64,000 nucleotides of DNA from UBA1479 sp963972065 (GTDB lineage Bacteria; Pseudomonadota; Alphaproteobacteria; Rhodospirillales; Casp-alpha2): positions 33,099 to 97,098 of the forward strand of contig CAXAVJ010000004.1 in assembly GCA_963972065.1 (NCBI GenBank). Direction: 5' to 3'. Positions 32,479 to 41,274 of this stretch are shown piece after piece (within the stretch, counting starts at the first letter, position 1; each line of letters starts with the position of its first letter). The notes beneath the pieces are model-generated. The model was given only the letters and a program-made list of their open reading frames with translations. It did no database searches and was not told the DNA's origin. Both the position numbers and the translations under genes were made by a program.

Positions 32479-33294
32479 ATGATCACCTCGCCCAATGAAA
32501 CGGTCCTTGCCGACGTCAAAGACGGCATCTGCCGCATCACCTTCAACCGGCCCCAGGCCCTGAACGCCATCACCATCGACGTGATGACGGCCCTGAAGGA
32601 GATCACCGGCCAGCTGCGCGAAAGCAAGGACGTGCGCGTCGTGATCATGCAGGGCCAGGGCGACCACTTCATGGCCGGGGGCGATGTGAAGGCCTTCAAG
32701 ACCATGCTGGACGAGGAGCCGGACCGCGACAAGACGGCCGAACAGTTCGACGCCCGCCTGTCGCGCGTCCATGCGACCATCGGAAACATGCGCGCCATGC
32801 CGCAACCGATCATCGCCTCGGTCCGGGGGGCCGCCGCGGGTGCGGGAGTCAGCCTGATGCTGGCCTGCGATCTGGTCCTGGCCGCCGATGACGCGTTCTT
32901 CACCCTGGCCTACTGTCACATCGGGACCAGCCCGGATGGTGGGTCGACCTATGCCCTGCCGCGCACCGTGGGCCTGAAGAAGGCCATGGAGATCGCATTG
33001 CTGGGCGACCGGTTTACGGCCCAGGACGCGCTTGACTGGGGCATGGTCAACCGGATCGTGCCGGCGGCCGACCTGGAAGCCGAGACGGACAAGCTCGCCG
33101 CCCGACTGGCCAAAGCCGCCGGTCACGCCAACGCCGAGGCCAAGGCACTGCTCAACGCCTCGTTCCACAACAGCCTGACTGAACAGCTGGATGCGGAAAA
33201 AGCCGCCTTCATCCGCAACACGCGGACCGCCGACTTCTACGAGGGCGTCACCGCCTTCACGGAAAAGCGCAAACCGGGCTTCACCGGGGAATAA
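32479..33294 (+). CDS. Enoyl-CoA hydratase/isomerase (PaaG-like) family protein
   Basis: The 271-residue crotonase has GDHFMAGGDVKAFK at about residues 61-74 and RGAAAGAGVSLMLACDLV at about 116-133. The first Glu is replaced by Ser. The second active segment HIGTSPDGGSTYALPR carries the Asp used by PaaG-type 1,2-epoxyphenylacetyl-CoA/enoyl-CoA isomerases. It therefore more likely shifts a double bond than hydrates one. AGGGAGAATCCCCC precedes the ATG. The gene converges on the LysR gene with three bases between stops. Confidence 0.87.
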   Translation: MITSPNETVLADVKDGICRITFNRPQALNAITIDVMTALKEITGQLRESKDVRVVIMQGQGDHFMAGGDVKAFKTMLDEEPDRDKTAEQFDARLSRVHATIGNMRAMPQPIIASVRGAAAGAGVSLMLACDLVLAADDAFFTLAYCHIGTSPDGGSTYALPRTVGLKKAMEIALLGDRFTAQDALDWGMVNRIVPAADLEAETDKLAARLAKAAGHANAEAKALLNASFHNSLTEQLDAEKAAFIRNTRTADFYEGVTAFTEKRKPGFTGE

Positions 33295-33297
33295 GGC

Positions 33298-34530
33298 TCA
33301 CCGCCCCCTGCCCGCGCCAGCGACCTCGCGGACGACGCCCATGAAGTCGTTAACGGCGGCGGTCTGGCGCACGCCGCAGCGCTGCAGCAGACAGATCGTA
33401 CGCTCCGGCAAGGCAAAGCCCAGGTCGAGCGGCACGATCCGGCCCGCCAGTTCCTCCGCGTTGAATTCGATCCTGGAGCGGAAGGAAATCTGCTCCGAAT
33501 TGAGCAAAAGGTAGCGGATCACGGCGTTGGAGCTGGTCTCCACCGCGCCCTCGGGCGGGCGCCCCGTGGTTTTGACGAAGACCTGATCCAGCAGGGCCCG
33601 AGTGACGCTACCCAGCGGCGGCAGGATGAACGGATAGCGCCGCAGGTCTTCCGCCGACACCGCCTTGCGCCCGGCCAGGGGGTGGTCCGCCGCCACGAAC
33701 AGGCCCATGGGGTCGCGCACGATGGGCTCGACCGCCACGCTTTCCAGCAGCGCCTTGTTCGGCTCGGCGCAGATCAGCACGTCGATTTCCCCCGCGTGCA
33801 TCCCGGCGATCAGCGAGTCGATGGGACCTTCGACCGTGCGCACCAGGATCTGCGGATGCTGGGCCAGCACCCGCGTGATGGCTTCGGGCAACAGCGCGTT
33901 CCGCGAATAGGCCAGGCCACCGACGCAGACCGAACCGGAGGATTCGCCTTCGAAGGATTCGACATCGTCCGCCATCTTGCGCAGTTCCGACAGCACACGC
34001 TTGAAGCACAGGGTGCTGGACACCCCCGCCGGCGTCACGATCATCCCCGTGGGCGTGCGCGAGAACAGGGCCACGCCCAGGTCGTCCTCGAGATGGCGGA
34101 TGGAGGTCGAGATCGCCGGCTGCGACACGCCGAGGACCTGGCAGGCGCGCTTGACGGAACCGAAATCGTGCACGGCGACCAGGGCGCGGAGGCGCGACAT
34201 GTCGACATGCATGTGGAACAGGGACGCGTTTTCATGCACGCCCACGTCATGACCAGATGCCAGCATGTCACGGAGATCGTTTAATTCCGCCTGAATGATC
34301 CCGCAACGTTCGGCGACCAGGCCGCCCACAGGCGTCGGCGACATGCCGTCCTGGGCGCGGGTCAGCAGCGGCCGGCCGAATTTTTCCTCCAGAATGCCCA
34401 AGGACCGAGACACGGCGGAAGGGCTGCGGCGCAGGTGTTCGCCCGCCGCCGCGATCCGGCCATGGGCCAGCACGGACGTGAACGTGGCCAAATGGCTGAG
34501 GGAAAAGTTCTTTTCGGTCCGGTTCTGCAC
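33298..34530 (-). CDS. LysR-type regulator with two tandem DNA-binding domains
   Basis: The 410-residue protein contains two complete LysR winged helix-turn-helix domains: about residues 10-68 (LAHGRIAAAGEHLRRSPSAV region) and about 111-170 (GSVKRACQVLGVSQPAISTS region). One effector-binding domain follows at about 195-400. Ordinary LysR proteins have about 300 residues and one such domain. The start is set at GTG 34530, seven bases after AAGGGTGAA; the open frame continues upstream into the transporter gene but has no family homology there. It is divergent from tctC, whose gap holds a long dyad, so it probably senses the transported acid. Confidence 0.8.
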   Translation of the reverse strand: MQNRTEKNFSLSHLATFTSVLAHGRIAAAGEHLRRSPSAVSRSLGILEEKFGRPLLTRAQDGMSPTPVGGLVAERCGIIQAELNDLRDMLASGHDVGVHENASLFHMHVDMSRLRALVAVHDFGSVKRACQVLGVSQPAISTSIRHLEDDLGVALFSRTPTGMIVTPAGVSSTLCFKRVLSELRKMADDVESFEGESSGSVCVGGLAYSRNALLPEAITRVLAQHPQILVRTVEGPIDSLIAGMHAGEIDVLICAEPNKALLESVAVEPIVRDPMGLFVAADHPLAGRKAVSAEDLRRYPFILPPLGSVTRALLDQVFVKTTGRPPEGAVETSSNAVIRYLLLNSEQISFRSRIEFNAEELAGRIVPLDLGFALPERTICLLQRCGVRQTAAVNDFMGVVREVAGAGRGR

Positions 34531-34590
34531 GCGTTCACCCTTGAAGCCCGCGGCCCCTGCCTTAACGCCCGGGAATCCGCCCAATATAAA

Positions 34591-34618
34591 CAAATTCGAC
34601 CGGCGTATAGAGAATTTG
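34591..34618. promoter_or_regulatory. Dyad CAAATTC-N14-GAATTTG between lysR and tctC
   Basis: Perfect 7-base arms 21 bases apart centre to centre (two helical turns) lie midway in the divergent gap, 57 bases before tctC and 60 before the LysR start. It is the best candidate site for the double-HTH regulator. Confidence 0.5.
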
Positions 34619-34674
34619 AAATAGGGACCGGCGGCCCGCCGTGCTTCGTTCTTGTCAAAATTGGGAGGATTACA

Positions 34675-35661
34675 ATGCTTATGAATTTCCTTAAACACGC
34701 CCGAACCGCCTTCATCGCATCCGCCGTCGCCCTTGCCGCCATCCCGGCGGCCCAGGCCGGCTTCCCCGAACAGGCCGTGAAGATCGTCGTCCCTTACAAG
34801 GCCGGCGGCAACACGGACGTCATCGCCCGCATCTTCGCGGACCATCTTCAGGAAGCCCTGGGGGGTGCGGTCGTCGTCGAAAACCGCGGCGGCGGCGGCG
34901 GCACCATCGGTGCGGCCCTGGTCGCGGGGGCGAAGCCGGACGGCTATACCCTGCTGTTTGCCACCGCCGGGTCCCACTCCATCAACCCCAACCTGCGCAA
35001 GATCAAGTACGACCCGATCAAGGACTTCCAGCCGATCAGCGCGGGCGTCGTGTCATCGCTTCTGATGGTCGTGCATCCCTCGGTCCCCGCCAAAACCCTG
35101 AAAGAACTGATCGCCCTGACCTCTTCGGGCAAGGAACAGTACAATTTCGCCTCGGGCGGGATCGGCACCCTGGCCCATGTCGCGGGCGAACTGTACAACC
35201 AGAAGACCGGATCTAAGCTGACCCATGTGCCCTACAAGGGTGCCGGGCCGGCCCTCAACGACGCCGTCGCGGGCCGCATCCAGGTCTACATGAACAACAT
35301 CCCGAAGATCCTGCCGCATGTGCAGTCGGGCGCCCTGCGCCCCCTGGCCCTGGGTGCCGCCAAGCGTTCGGCCCTGCTGCCGGACGTTCCGACCACGGCC
35401 GAAGCCGGCATGACGGGCATGGAGATGGGATCCTGGTTCGGCCTGCTGGCCCCCGCCGGCACGCCCAAGGAAGCCGTCGACAAGCTGTTCGCCGCCATGC
35501 AGTCGGCCAAAACGTCGGCCAAGGTGCTGGAGCGCCTCAAGGGCATCGGCTCCGAGATCGAGATTTCGGATTCCCCGGAACAGTTCGGCGCCTACATGCA
35601 GGACCAGTTGAAGTGGTGGGCCGGCGTTCTCGACAATCCGGTCTTCAAGAAGAAAAAGTAA
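34675..35661 (+). CDS. tctC: Tripartite tricarboxylate transporter substrate-binding protein (TctC/Bug family)
   Basis: The 328-residue periplasmic protein has a signal peptide cleaving near AAQA-GFPEQ. It carries the Bug-family landmarks KIVVPYKAGGNTDVIARI at about residues 32-49, GYTLLFATAGSHSINPNL, and LTHVPYKGAGPALNDAVAGRI at about 181-201. It captures a carboxylated substrate for the TctA/TctB membrane pair encoded next. GGGAGGATTACA precedes the ATG. The 114-base gap to tctB carries a 17-bp stem-loop, which would favour high levels of the binding protein. Confidence 0.92.
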   Translation: MLMNFLKHARTAFIASAVALAAIPAAQAGFPEQAVKIVVPYKAGGNTDVIARIFADHLQEALGGAVVVENRGGGGGTIGAALVAGAKPDGYTLLFATAGSHSINPNLRKIKYDPIKDFQPISAGVVSSLLMVVHPSVPAKTLKELIALTSSGKEQYNFASGGIGTLAHVAGELYNQKTGSKLTHVPYKGAGPALNDAVAGRIQVYMNNIPKILPHVQSGALRPLALGAAKRSALLPDVPTTAEAGMTGMEMGSWFGLLAPAGTPKEAVDKLFAAMQSAKTSAKVLERLKGIGSEIEISDSPEQFGAYMQDQLKWWAGVLDNPVFKKKK

Positions 35662-35672
35662 TCTGAACCCGT

Positions 35673-35716
35673 CAACAGGGTGGCCGCGCTTTTCCCTGGG
35701 CGCGGCCGCCTTGTTG
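35673..35716 (+). terminator. 17-bp stem-loop between tctC and tctB
   Basis: Arms 35673-35689 and 35700-35716 (core GGCCGCGC/GCGCGGCC with two G-U pairs) enclose a 10-base loop. No T-run follows, so it fits an RNA-stabilising or partial-termination element. Confidence 0.5.
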
Positions 35717-35775
35717 ATGTGGGTTTGTATGTGGTGCAATCACGCCGGATCGAAATATCCGTCGGAGCAATAAAC

Positions 35776-36198
35776 ATGGCGCGAGACTTTTCCTGGCTGT
35801 TCATCGCCGCCCTTAGCGCGGCGGCCTTCTACTTCGCCCTCGACTTCAAGTTCGGGACCCTCGCCAACGTCGGCTCCGCCATTTATCCGCTGATCCTCTC
35901 TGCGGCCATCGTCTTGATTTCACTTTATTCCTTCGTCTTCTCGCCGCGTGAGGAACCGATGCCGACGAACCGGCGCGCGTTCCTCAGCGTCGCCGCATCC
36001 GTCGCCGTGTTCATCCTGCTGGTCGAAGCCGTCGGCCTGCTGCCCACGGTGGTGCTGTCCATGGTCATCGCCTACGCGGGACAGTCGGAGCGGCGCTATC
36101 CGTTCTTCATCGCCTATGCCTGCGTGTTCTCCGTCGGCGTGTGGCTGATCTTTTCCTACGCCCTTAACCTGCCGATTCCCCCCTTCAGGCTGCCCTGA
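35776..36198 (+). CDS. tctB: Tripartite tricarboxylate transporter small membrane subunit (TctB family)
   Basis: A 140-residue protein with four hydrophobic segments (about residues 6-23, 34-52, 66-84 and 95-132) and the conserved FPxxxxL-like ANVGSAIYPLILSAAIVLIS region of TctB. It completes the three-part transporter with tctC and tctA. ATG 35776 is chosen from family length and a GGAGCAA ribosome site. The longer frame runs back through the stem-loop. Confidence 0.85.
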   Translation: MARDFSWLFIAALSAAAFYFALDFKFGTLANVGSAIYPLILSAAIVLISLYSFVFSPREEPMPTNRRAFLSVAASVAVFILLVEAVGLLPTVVLSMVIAYAGQSERRYPFFIAYACVFSVGVWLIFSYALNLPIPPFRLP

Positions 36199-36201
36199 CC
36201 C

Positions 36202-37719
36202 ATGGAAGATTTTATGATCGGCCTGTCGACGGCCATGATGACCCAGAACCTGCTGGCCTGCCTGGCCGGGGTGTTCCTGGGCACGGCCATCGGCGTCATT
36301 CCCGGCATCGGCGCGCTGGCCGCCATTTCCCTGCTGCTGCCCGTGACCTTCGCCATGGACCCGACCACGGGCATCGTCATGCTGGCCGGGGTGTATTACG
36401 GGGCCGAATACGGGGGCTCCACGGCCTCGATCCTGCTCAACCTGCCCGGCACGCCGTCCAACGCCATCACCTGCCTGGACGGCTATCCCATGGCCCAGAA
36501 GGGCGAGGCCGGCGTCGCCCTGTTCATGACGACCATCGCGTCCTTCGTCGGCGGCAGCATCGGCATATTGGTGTTGAGCGCCTTGACCCCGGCCATCGTC
36601 AAGGTCGGCATGGCCTTCGGCGCGGTCGAGTATTTCGCGATCATCGTGTTCTGTTTCGTCGCCGTCGCCACCATCGGCGGCAGCGATCCCAAAAAGAACT
36701 TCGTGATGGTCGCCCTGGGCGCCCTGCTGGGCACGGTCGGGCTCGACATCTACGACGGGGCGGAGCGTTACAGCTTCGGGTCCCACAACCTGATCGACGG
36801 ACTGAGCCTGGTGCCCGTGGCCATGGGCCTGTTCGGGCTGTCGGAAATCATCATGTCGATCAAGGGTGAAGAGACACGCCTCACGGGCCACAAGATCAGC
36901 TTCAAATCCATGCTGCCGAGTGCGGCACAGTGGAAGCGGTCGTTCTGGCCCATGCTGCGGGGGGCGGCTTCGGGATGCTTCTTCGGCCCCCTGCCCGGCA
37001 CCGGCCCCTCCGTCGCGACAATCCTGGCCTACGCCAACGAAAAGAAGCTGTCCCGCCGGCCCGAGGAGTTCGGGAAGGGTGCCATCGAGGGCGTCGCCGC
37101 CCCGGAAAGCGCCAACAACGCGGCGGTGCAGACGGCCTTCGTGCCGACCTTGTCGCTCGGCATTCCCGGCACCCCGACCATGGCCATCATGATCGGCGCC
37201 CTGATGATCCACGGGATCGTGCCGGGCCCCATGCTGATGAGCAATGAACCACAGCTATTTTGGGGCCTGGTCGCCAGTTTCTGGATCGGCAACGTCCTGT
37301 TGCTGGTCATCAACATTCCGCTGATCGGGCTTTGGGTATCGTTCCTCAACGTGCCCTACCGGCTGCTTTATCCGGCCATCATCATCCTGATCTGCGTCGG
37401 CTCCTACAGCCTGAAGAACAGCACCTTCGACGTGCTGGTCATGCTGGTCGTCGGCGTCGCCGCCTACGGCCTGCGACGCCACGGCTTTCCGCCCGCCCCC
37501 CTGCTGATCGGCTTTGTCCTCAGCCCCATGCTTGAAGAAAATTTCCGCCGCGCCATGATCATGGGTCGGGGCGAGGTGAGTTATCTGTTCGACAGCCCCA
37601 TCAGCATCGTGACCTGGCTTTTGACTTTGGGCATGGTGCTGTCGGTGCTCTATCGTCATCAGCTGAAACGACTCGCCGCCCGGTCCCTGGGCGACACGAC
37701 CAAAACCGAAAACCGCTAA
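36202..37719 (+). CDS. tctA: Tripartite tricarboxylate transporter large membrane subunit (TctA family)
   Basis: The 505-residue integral membrane protein has the TctA signature GVFLGTAIGVIPGIGALAAIS at about residues 26-46, GVYYGAEYGGSTASILLNLPGTP at about 64-86 and the repeated second-half motif GPLPGTGPSVATILAYANEKK. It uses an ion gradient to import a carboxylate delivered by TctC. Its start follows the tctB stop by three bases. The cluster with ligJ and ligK suggests the cargo is an aromatic-derived polycarboxylate, which is inference. Confidence 0.93.
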   Translation: MEDFMIGLSTAMMTQNLLACLAGVFLGTAIGVIPGIGALAAISLLLPVTFAMDPTTGIVMLAGVYYGAEYGGSTASILLNLPGTPSNAITCLDGYPMAQKGEAGVALFMTTIASFVGGSIGILVLSALTPAIVKVGMAFGAVEYFAIIVFCFVAVATIGGSDPKKNFVMVALGALLGTVGLDIYDGAERYSFGSHNLIDGLSLVPVAMGLFGLSEIIMSIKGEETRLTGHKISFKSMLPSAAQWKRSFWPMLRGAASGCFFGPLPGTGPSVATILAYANEKKLSRRPEEFGKGAIEGVAAPESANNAAVQTAFVPTLSLGIPGTPTMAIMIGALMIHGIVPGPMLMSNEPQLFWGLVASFWIGNVLLLVINIPLIGLWVSFLNVPYRLLYPAIIILICVGSYSLKNSTFDVLVMLVVGVAAYGLRRHGFPPAPLLIGFVLSPMLEENFRRAMIMGRGEVSYLFDSPISIVTWLLTLGMVLSVLYRHQLKRLAARSLGDTTKTENR

Positions 37720-37737
37720 AACCACGGGAACGTCTCA

Positions 37738-38751
37738 ATGATTATCGATTGCCACGGCCATTACACCACCGCCCCCGCCCAGCACGAAGCCTGGCGCAAG
37801 GAACAGATCGACGCCAAGGGCGACCTCTCGAAGATGAGCGCCAAGGAACCGGTCGTTTCCGACGACGAACTGCGCGACAGCGTCGCCAACACGCAGCTGC
37901 GCCTGCAACAGGAACGCGGCACGGACATGACGATCTTTTCGCCCCGCGCCGGCGGCATGGGCCATCATGTCGGCAACGAGACGATGAGCATGCAGTGGTC
38001 GCGCATCTGCAACGACCAGATCAAGCGCATCTGCGACATGTTCCCCAACAACTTCGCCCCCGTGGGCCAGTTGCCGCAGTCACCGGGTTGTTCGCCGTCC
38101 AATTCGATTCCGGAACTGGAGCGCCTGGTCAATGAAATGGGCTTCATCGGGGTCAACCTGAACCCGGACCCATCGGGCGGCCATTGGACCGATCCGCCCC
38201 TGACCGACCCCTGGTGGTTCGATCTCTACGCCAAGCTGGAAGAACTTCAGGTCCCGGCAATGGTTCACGTCAGCCAGTCCTGCAACCCGAACTTCCACTT
38301 CACGGGCGCGCACTACATCAATGCCGACACGGCGGCGTTCATGCAGCTTCTGGAATCGGACCTGTTCGAACGGTTCCCGAAACTCAAGCTGATCATCCCC
38401 CACGGCGGCGGCGCCGTGCCCTATCACTGGGGCCGCTACCGGGGCATCGCCATGGGCATGAACCGGCCCGAGCCCAAGGACATGATGGGCGAGAACCTGT
38501 ACTTCGACACCTGCGTCTACCATCAGCCGGGCATCAATCTGATGACCGAGGTCGTGCCCGTGGACAACATCCTGTTCGCGTCCGAACTGCACGGCGCCGT
38601 GCGCTGCAAGGACCCGGACACGGGCGAATGGTTCGACGACACTCGCCGCTACATTGACGCGACGGCGAACCTGACGGCGGAAGAAAAGGAAAAAGTGTTC
38701 TATAAGAACGCACTCAAGGTGTTCTCGCGGCTCAAGCTGCCCGCCGCCTGA
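37738..38751 (+). CDS. ligJ: 4-Oxalomesaconate hydratase
   Basis: The 337-residue amidohydrolase-superfamily protein has the metal motif DCHGHY (His6, His8) and matches LigJ-type oxalomesaconate hydratases through conserved stretches. These include LRLQQERGTDMTIFSPRAGG, LNPDPSGGHW, MVHVSQSCNPNFH, IIPHGGGAVPYHWGRYRG and FDTCVYHQPGINL. The family hydrates 4-oxalomesaconate to 4-carboxy-4-hydroxy-2-oxoadipate in the protocatechuate 4,5-cleavage and gallate pathways. The product is the substrate of the aldolase encoded next. No ring-cleaving dioxygenase is nearby, so the pathway would be fed by import or by a distant locus. Confidence 0.85.
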   Translation: MIIDCHGHYTTAPAQHEAWRKEQIDAKGDLSKMSAKEPVVSDDELRDSVANTQLRLQQERGTDMTIFSPRAGGMGHHVGNETMSMQWSRICNDQIKRICDMFPNNFAPVGQLPQSPGCSPSNSIPELERLVNEMGFIGVNLNPDPSGGHWTDPPLTDPWWFDLYAKLEELQVPAMVHVSQSCNPNFHFTGAHYINADTAAFMQLLESDLFERFPKLKLIIPHGGGAVPYHWGRYRGIAMGMNRPEPKDMMGENLYFDTCVYHQPGINLMTEVVPVDNILFASELHGAVRCKDPDTGEWFDDTRRYIDATANLTAEEKEKVFYKNALKVFSRLKLPAA

Positions 38752-38789
38752 CCCACCTGCCGAACAAAAAACCATACGGAGACACAACC

Positions 38790-39463
38790 ATGACCGTCGG
38801 ATTCCGCATCAAGAAGACCTGGGACCGCATTTCGCCCGACCTGGTCGACGCGTTCAAACCCCTGCCCGTCGCCAATGTCGGCGATTGCATGTCGCGCATG
38901 TTCGCGGGCGGCAATGCGCTGCGCCCCATGCATAAGGACGGCGGGCCGGCCCCGCCTTCACGGTGCTGACCCGGCCGGGCGACAACCTGATGCTGCACAA
39001 GGCGATCGATATCGCCCAGCCCGGCGACGTCATCGTGGTCGACGGCGGTGGCGACCTGACCAACTCCCTGTTCGGCGAAATGATGCTGATGCAGGCCATC
39101 AAGCGCGGTGTCGCCGGCCTGGTCCTGAACGGCGCCGTGCGCGACCGCGATGCCTTCCTCGACCACAACCTGCCGGTGTTCGCGGCGGGTGTGTCCCACC
39201 GCGGCCCCTATAAGGACGGCCCCGGGGAAATCGGCTTTCCCATCTCGCTCTACGGCATGCGGATCAACCCGGGCGACCTGATCCTGGGCGATTGTGACGG
39301 CGTGCTCTGCGTGCCCAAGGAAGAGGCCGAGACGGTGCTGGCCGCCTCAAGGCAGAAGAAGGCCGCCGAGGACAAGCAGATGGCCGCCATCGCCGACGGT
39401 TCCATCGACCGCAGCTGGGTCGACAAGGCCCTGACCGACAAGGGCTGCGAATTCATCGACTGA
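38790..39463 (+). pseudogene. ligK: 4-Carboxy-4-hydroxy-2-oxoadipate/HMG aldolase (RraA family), frameshifted
   Basis: Translation from ATG 38790 gives MTVGFRIKKTWDRISPDLVD and the motif VANVGDCMSRMFAGGNALRPMHKDG, then hits a stop at about 38967. The remaining aldolase (GPAFTVLTRPGDNL, LNGAVRDRDAF, GDCDGVLCVP) runs in another frame to 39463. Loss of one base in the GC-run near 38941-38950 explains it exactly. The repaired protein of about 225 residues is a LigK/ProA-type aldolase that splits CHA to pyruvate and oxaloacetate, completing the step after LigJ. Either a sequencing error or a recent mutation. Confidence 0.8.
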
Positions 39464-39575
39464 ACCAGCCTTCGTCAGGAGACAAAGCCGATCGTCCCCC
39501 ATAAGATGGCGGGCAATGGAGGGCACTTGCGCCCTCCCATAACCGCAACCCGTCCATATGGGAGAAACTTCAAGA

Positions 39576-40331
39576 ATGTCCAAGGGAACACTGGCGGGGA
39601 AGACCGCCGTCATCACCGGATCGTCGCGCAACATCGGCAAGGCCACCGCCCTGGCCTTGGCCGCTGATGGCGCCAACATCGTCGTCAACGGTGTGCAGGA
39701 TCAAGCCGCCGCAGATTCTGTGGTCAAGGAGATCGAGGCCATGGGCGGCAAGGCCATCGCCAAGCTGGCCGATGTCGCCACCAAGGCCGGGGCCGACGCG
39801 CTGGTGCAGGCCGCCGCTGATGCCTTCGGCGGCGTCGACATCATGGTCGTCAATGCCTCGACCCGCGGCCAGAAGGCCTTTCTGGACATGCCGCATGAAG
39901 ATTTCCGCCGCGTCGTCGACACCACCATCGACAGCGCTTTTCACCTCTGTCAGGCGGCCATCCCCCATATGCTGAAGGCCGGATGGGGGCGGGTCATCAC
40001 CCTGGGCGGCGTCAGCTGGTACATCGGCATGCCCAACCGCATCCACAACCTGACCGGCAAGTCGGCCATCGTCGGCTTCACCCACGGCATCGCCACGGAA
40101 TTCGCAACCCAGGGCATCACCGCCAACTGCGTGTCGCCGGGGGCGACGGAAACCGTGCGCCCGGCCTCGGCCGGGACCGGCAACCCGCGCAACGCCATGA
40201 ACATCCCCATGGGACGTCAGGGCGAGGTGAAGGAAATGGCGGCAACCGTGCGCTTCCTATGCCAGCCCGATGCCGCCTACATCACCGGGCAGACCATCCA
40301 CGTCAACGGCGGCCTGTTCCTCGGCACCTGA
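39576..40331 (+). CDS. Short-chain dehydrogenase/reductase family protein with altered active site
   Basis: A 251-residue SDR with the cofactor motif TGSSRNIG at residues 14-21, VVNAS at 91-95 (NNAG position) and the C-terminal ITGQTIHVNGGLF typical of FabG-like members. The catalytic triad is incomplete: Ser147 and Lys162 are present, but the position of the Tyr (four before the Lys) is Asn158 in NLTGK. Ordinary ketoreductase activity is therefore doubtful. ATG 39576 is preferred over 39558 because homology begins there and GGGAG lies upstream. It follows ligK by about 110 bases on the same strand. Confidence 0.85.
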   Translation: MSKGTLAGKTAVITGSSRNIGKATALALAADGANIVVNGVQDQAAADSVVKEIEAMGGKAIAKLADVATKAGADALVQAAADAFGGVDIMVVNASTRGQKAFLDMPHEDFRRVVDTTIDSAFHLCQAAIPHMLKAGWGRVITLGGVSWYIGMPNRIHNLTGKSAIVGFTHGIATEFATQGITANCVSPGATETVRPASAGTGNPRNAMNIPMGRQGEVKEMAATVRFLCQPDAAYITGQTIHVNGGLFLGT

Positions 40332-40355
40332 CGCCCCGGACGACTGGCGGGGCGT

Positions 40356-41225
40356 TCAACGATTCTGGATGTCCCGCCACTGGTCCAGCGTGCGCCGGGC
40401 CTGATCGACGATGGGGTAGTCGATGAAATAGCCGTCCATCTGAATGGAGGCGAGGCCCCGTGCCTCGGCTTCCTCGAAGGCGGCGACGACCTTCTCCGCG
40501 AAGGCGACCTGTTCTTCGGTCGGCGTGAACACGCCGTTCACGGGGCCGATCTGATCCGGATGGATGCACAGCTTGCCCTGATAGCCCATGTCGCGGACCT
40601 TTTCCGCCGACCGGACGAGGCCGTCCGTATCCTTGATGTGGATCCATACGGAATCGACGGGCGGCTCCAGCCCTTCGGCGCGGGATGCCAGGGCGATCTC
40701 GGCCCGGGCATGATCGATTTCCGTCTCCGCCAGGGTCCAACGAAAGGACATGTCCTTGGTGTAGTCGCCGGCGCCGAAGCTGAGCCGCCGCACGCGGGTC
40801 GCCGCCGCCGCGATGGCGCGGACATTGGCGACGCCTTTGCCGGTCTCGATGATCGGCAGCAGGTCGATGGACCCGACCTCCATGCCCTTGTCCCGTTCGA
40901 TGTTCCCCAGGATCCAGTCGACGGCGATAACCTGCGCGGCTTCTTCGACCTTGGGCAGGACCAATCCCGTCAGCCAGGGCCCGGTCACGGCCAGGATGTC
41001 GTTGAAGCAGAAATCCGTATCCCAGGCGTTGACCCTCACGTATCCGCGCTTTCCGGGGTTTTGTTTCAGGGTTTCGACGACCAGGGCGCGGGTTGCCGGT
41101 TTCTCGGCGACGGCGACGGCGTCTTCCAGGTCCAGGATGACGGCGTCGCAATCAAGGGTGAACGCCTTTTCGGCCCGGCGCGCGTGGTTTCCGGGAGCAA
41201 ACAGATAGGTACGGTGAACGGCCAT
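40356..41225 (-). CDS. HpcH/HpaI aldolase/citrate lyase beta (CitE-like) family protein
   Basis: The 289-residue TIM barrel has RTYLFAPGNHARRAEKAFTLDCDAVILDLEDAV in broken form (LFAPGN at about residues 7-12, ILDLEDAV at about 33-40), a metal-binding Glu in LLPIIETGKG at about 131-140 and the FGAGDYTKDM segment around 162-171. CitE-like stand-alone enzymes cleave malyl-CoA, citramalyl-CoA or related esters to pyruvate or glyoxylate and an acyl-CoA. It converges with the SDR gene, 24 bases between stops. Start at MAVHRTYLFAPG by homology. Confidence 0.85.
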   Translation of the reverse strand: MAVHRTYLFAPGNHARRAEKAFTLDCDAVILDLEDAVAVAEKPATRALVVETLKQNPGKRGYVRVNAWDTDFCFNDILAVTGPWLTGLVLPKVEEAAQVIAVDWILGNIERDKGMEVGSIDLLPIIETGKGVANVRAIAAAATRVRRLSFGAGDYTKDMSFRWTLAETEIDHARAEIALASRAEGLEPPVDSVWIHIKDTDGLVRSAEKVRDMGYQGKLCIHPDQIGPVNGVFTPTEEQVAFAEKVVAAFEEAEARGLASIQMDGYFIDYPIVDQARRTLDQWRDIQNR

Positions 41226-41274
41226 GAGTGAAATGTTCCGTGGTGGTGGTGGGAAAGGAGAGAGGCGGCGGCGG

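Noticed and set aside
39515..39534. Hairpin GGAGGGC-ACTTGC-GCCCTCC between ligK and the SDR gene as terminator
   Set aside because: The seven-pair stem is real but no T-run follows in either direction, so function is unclear.
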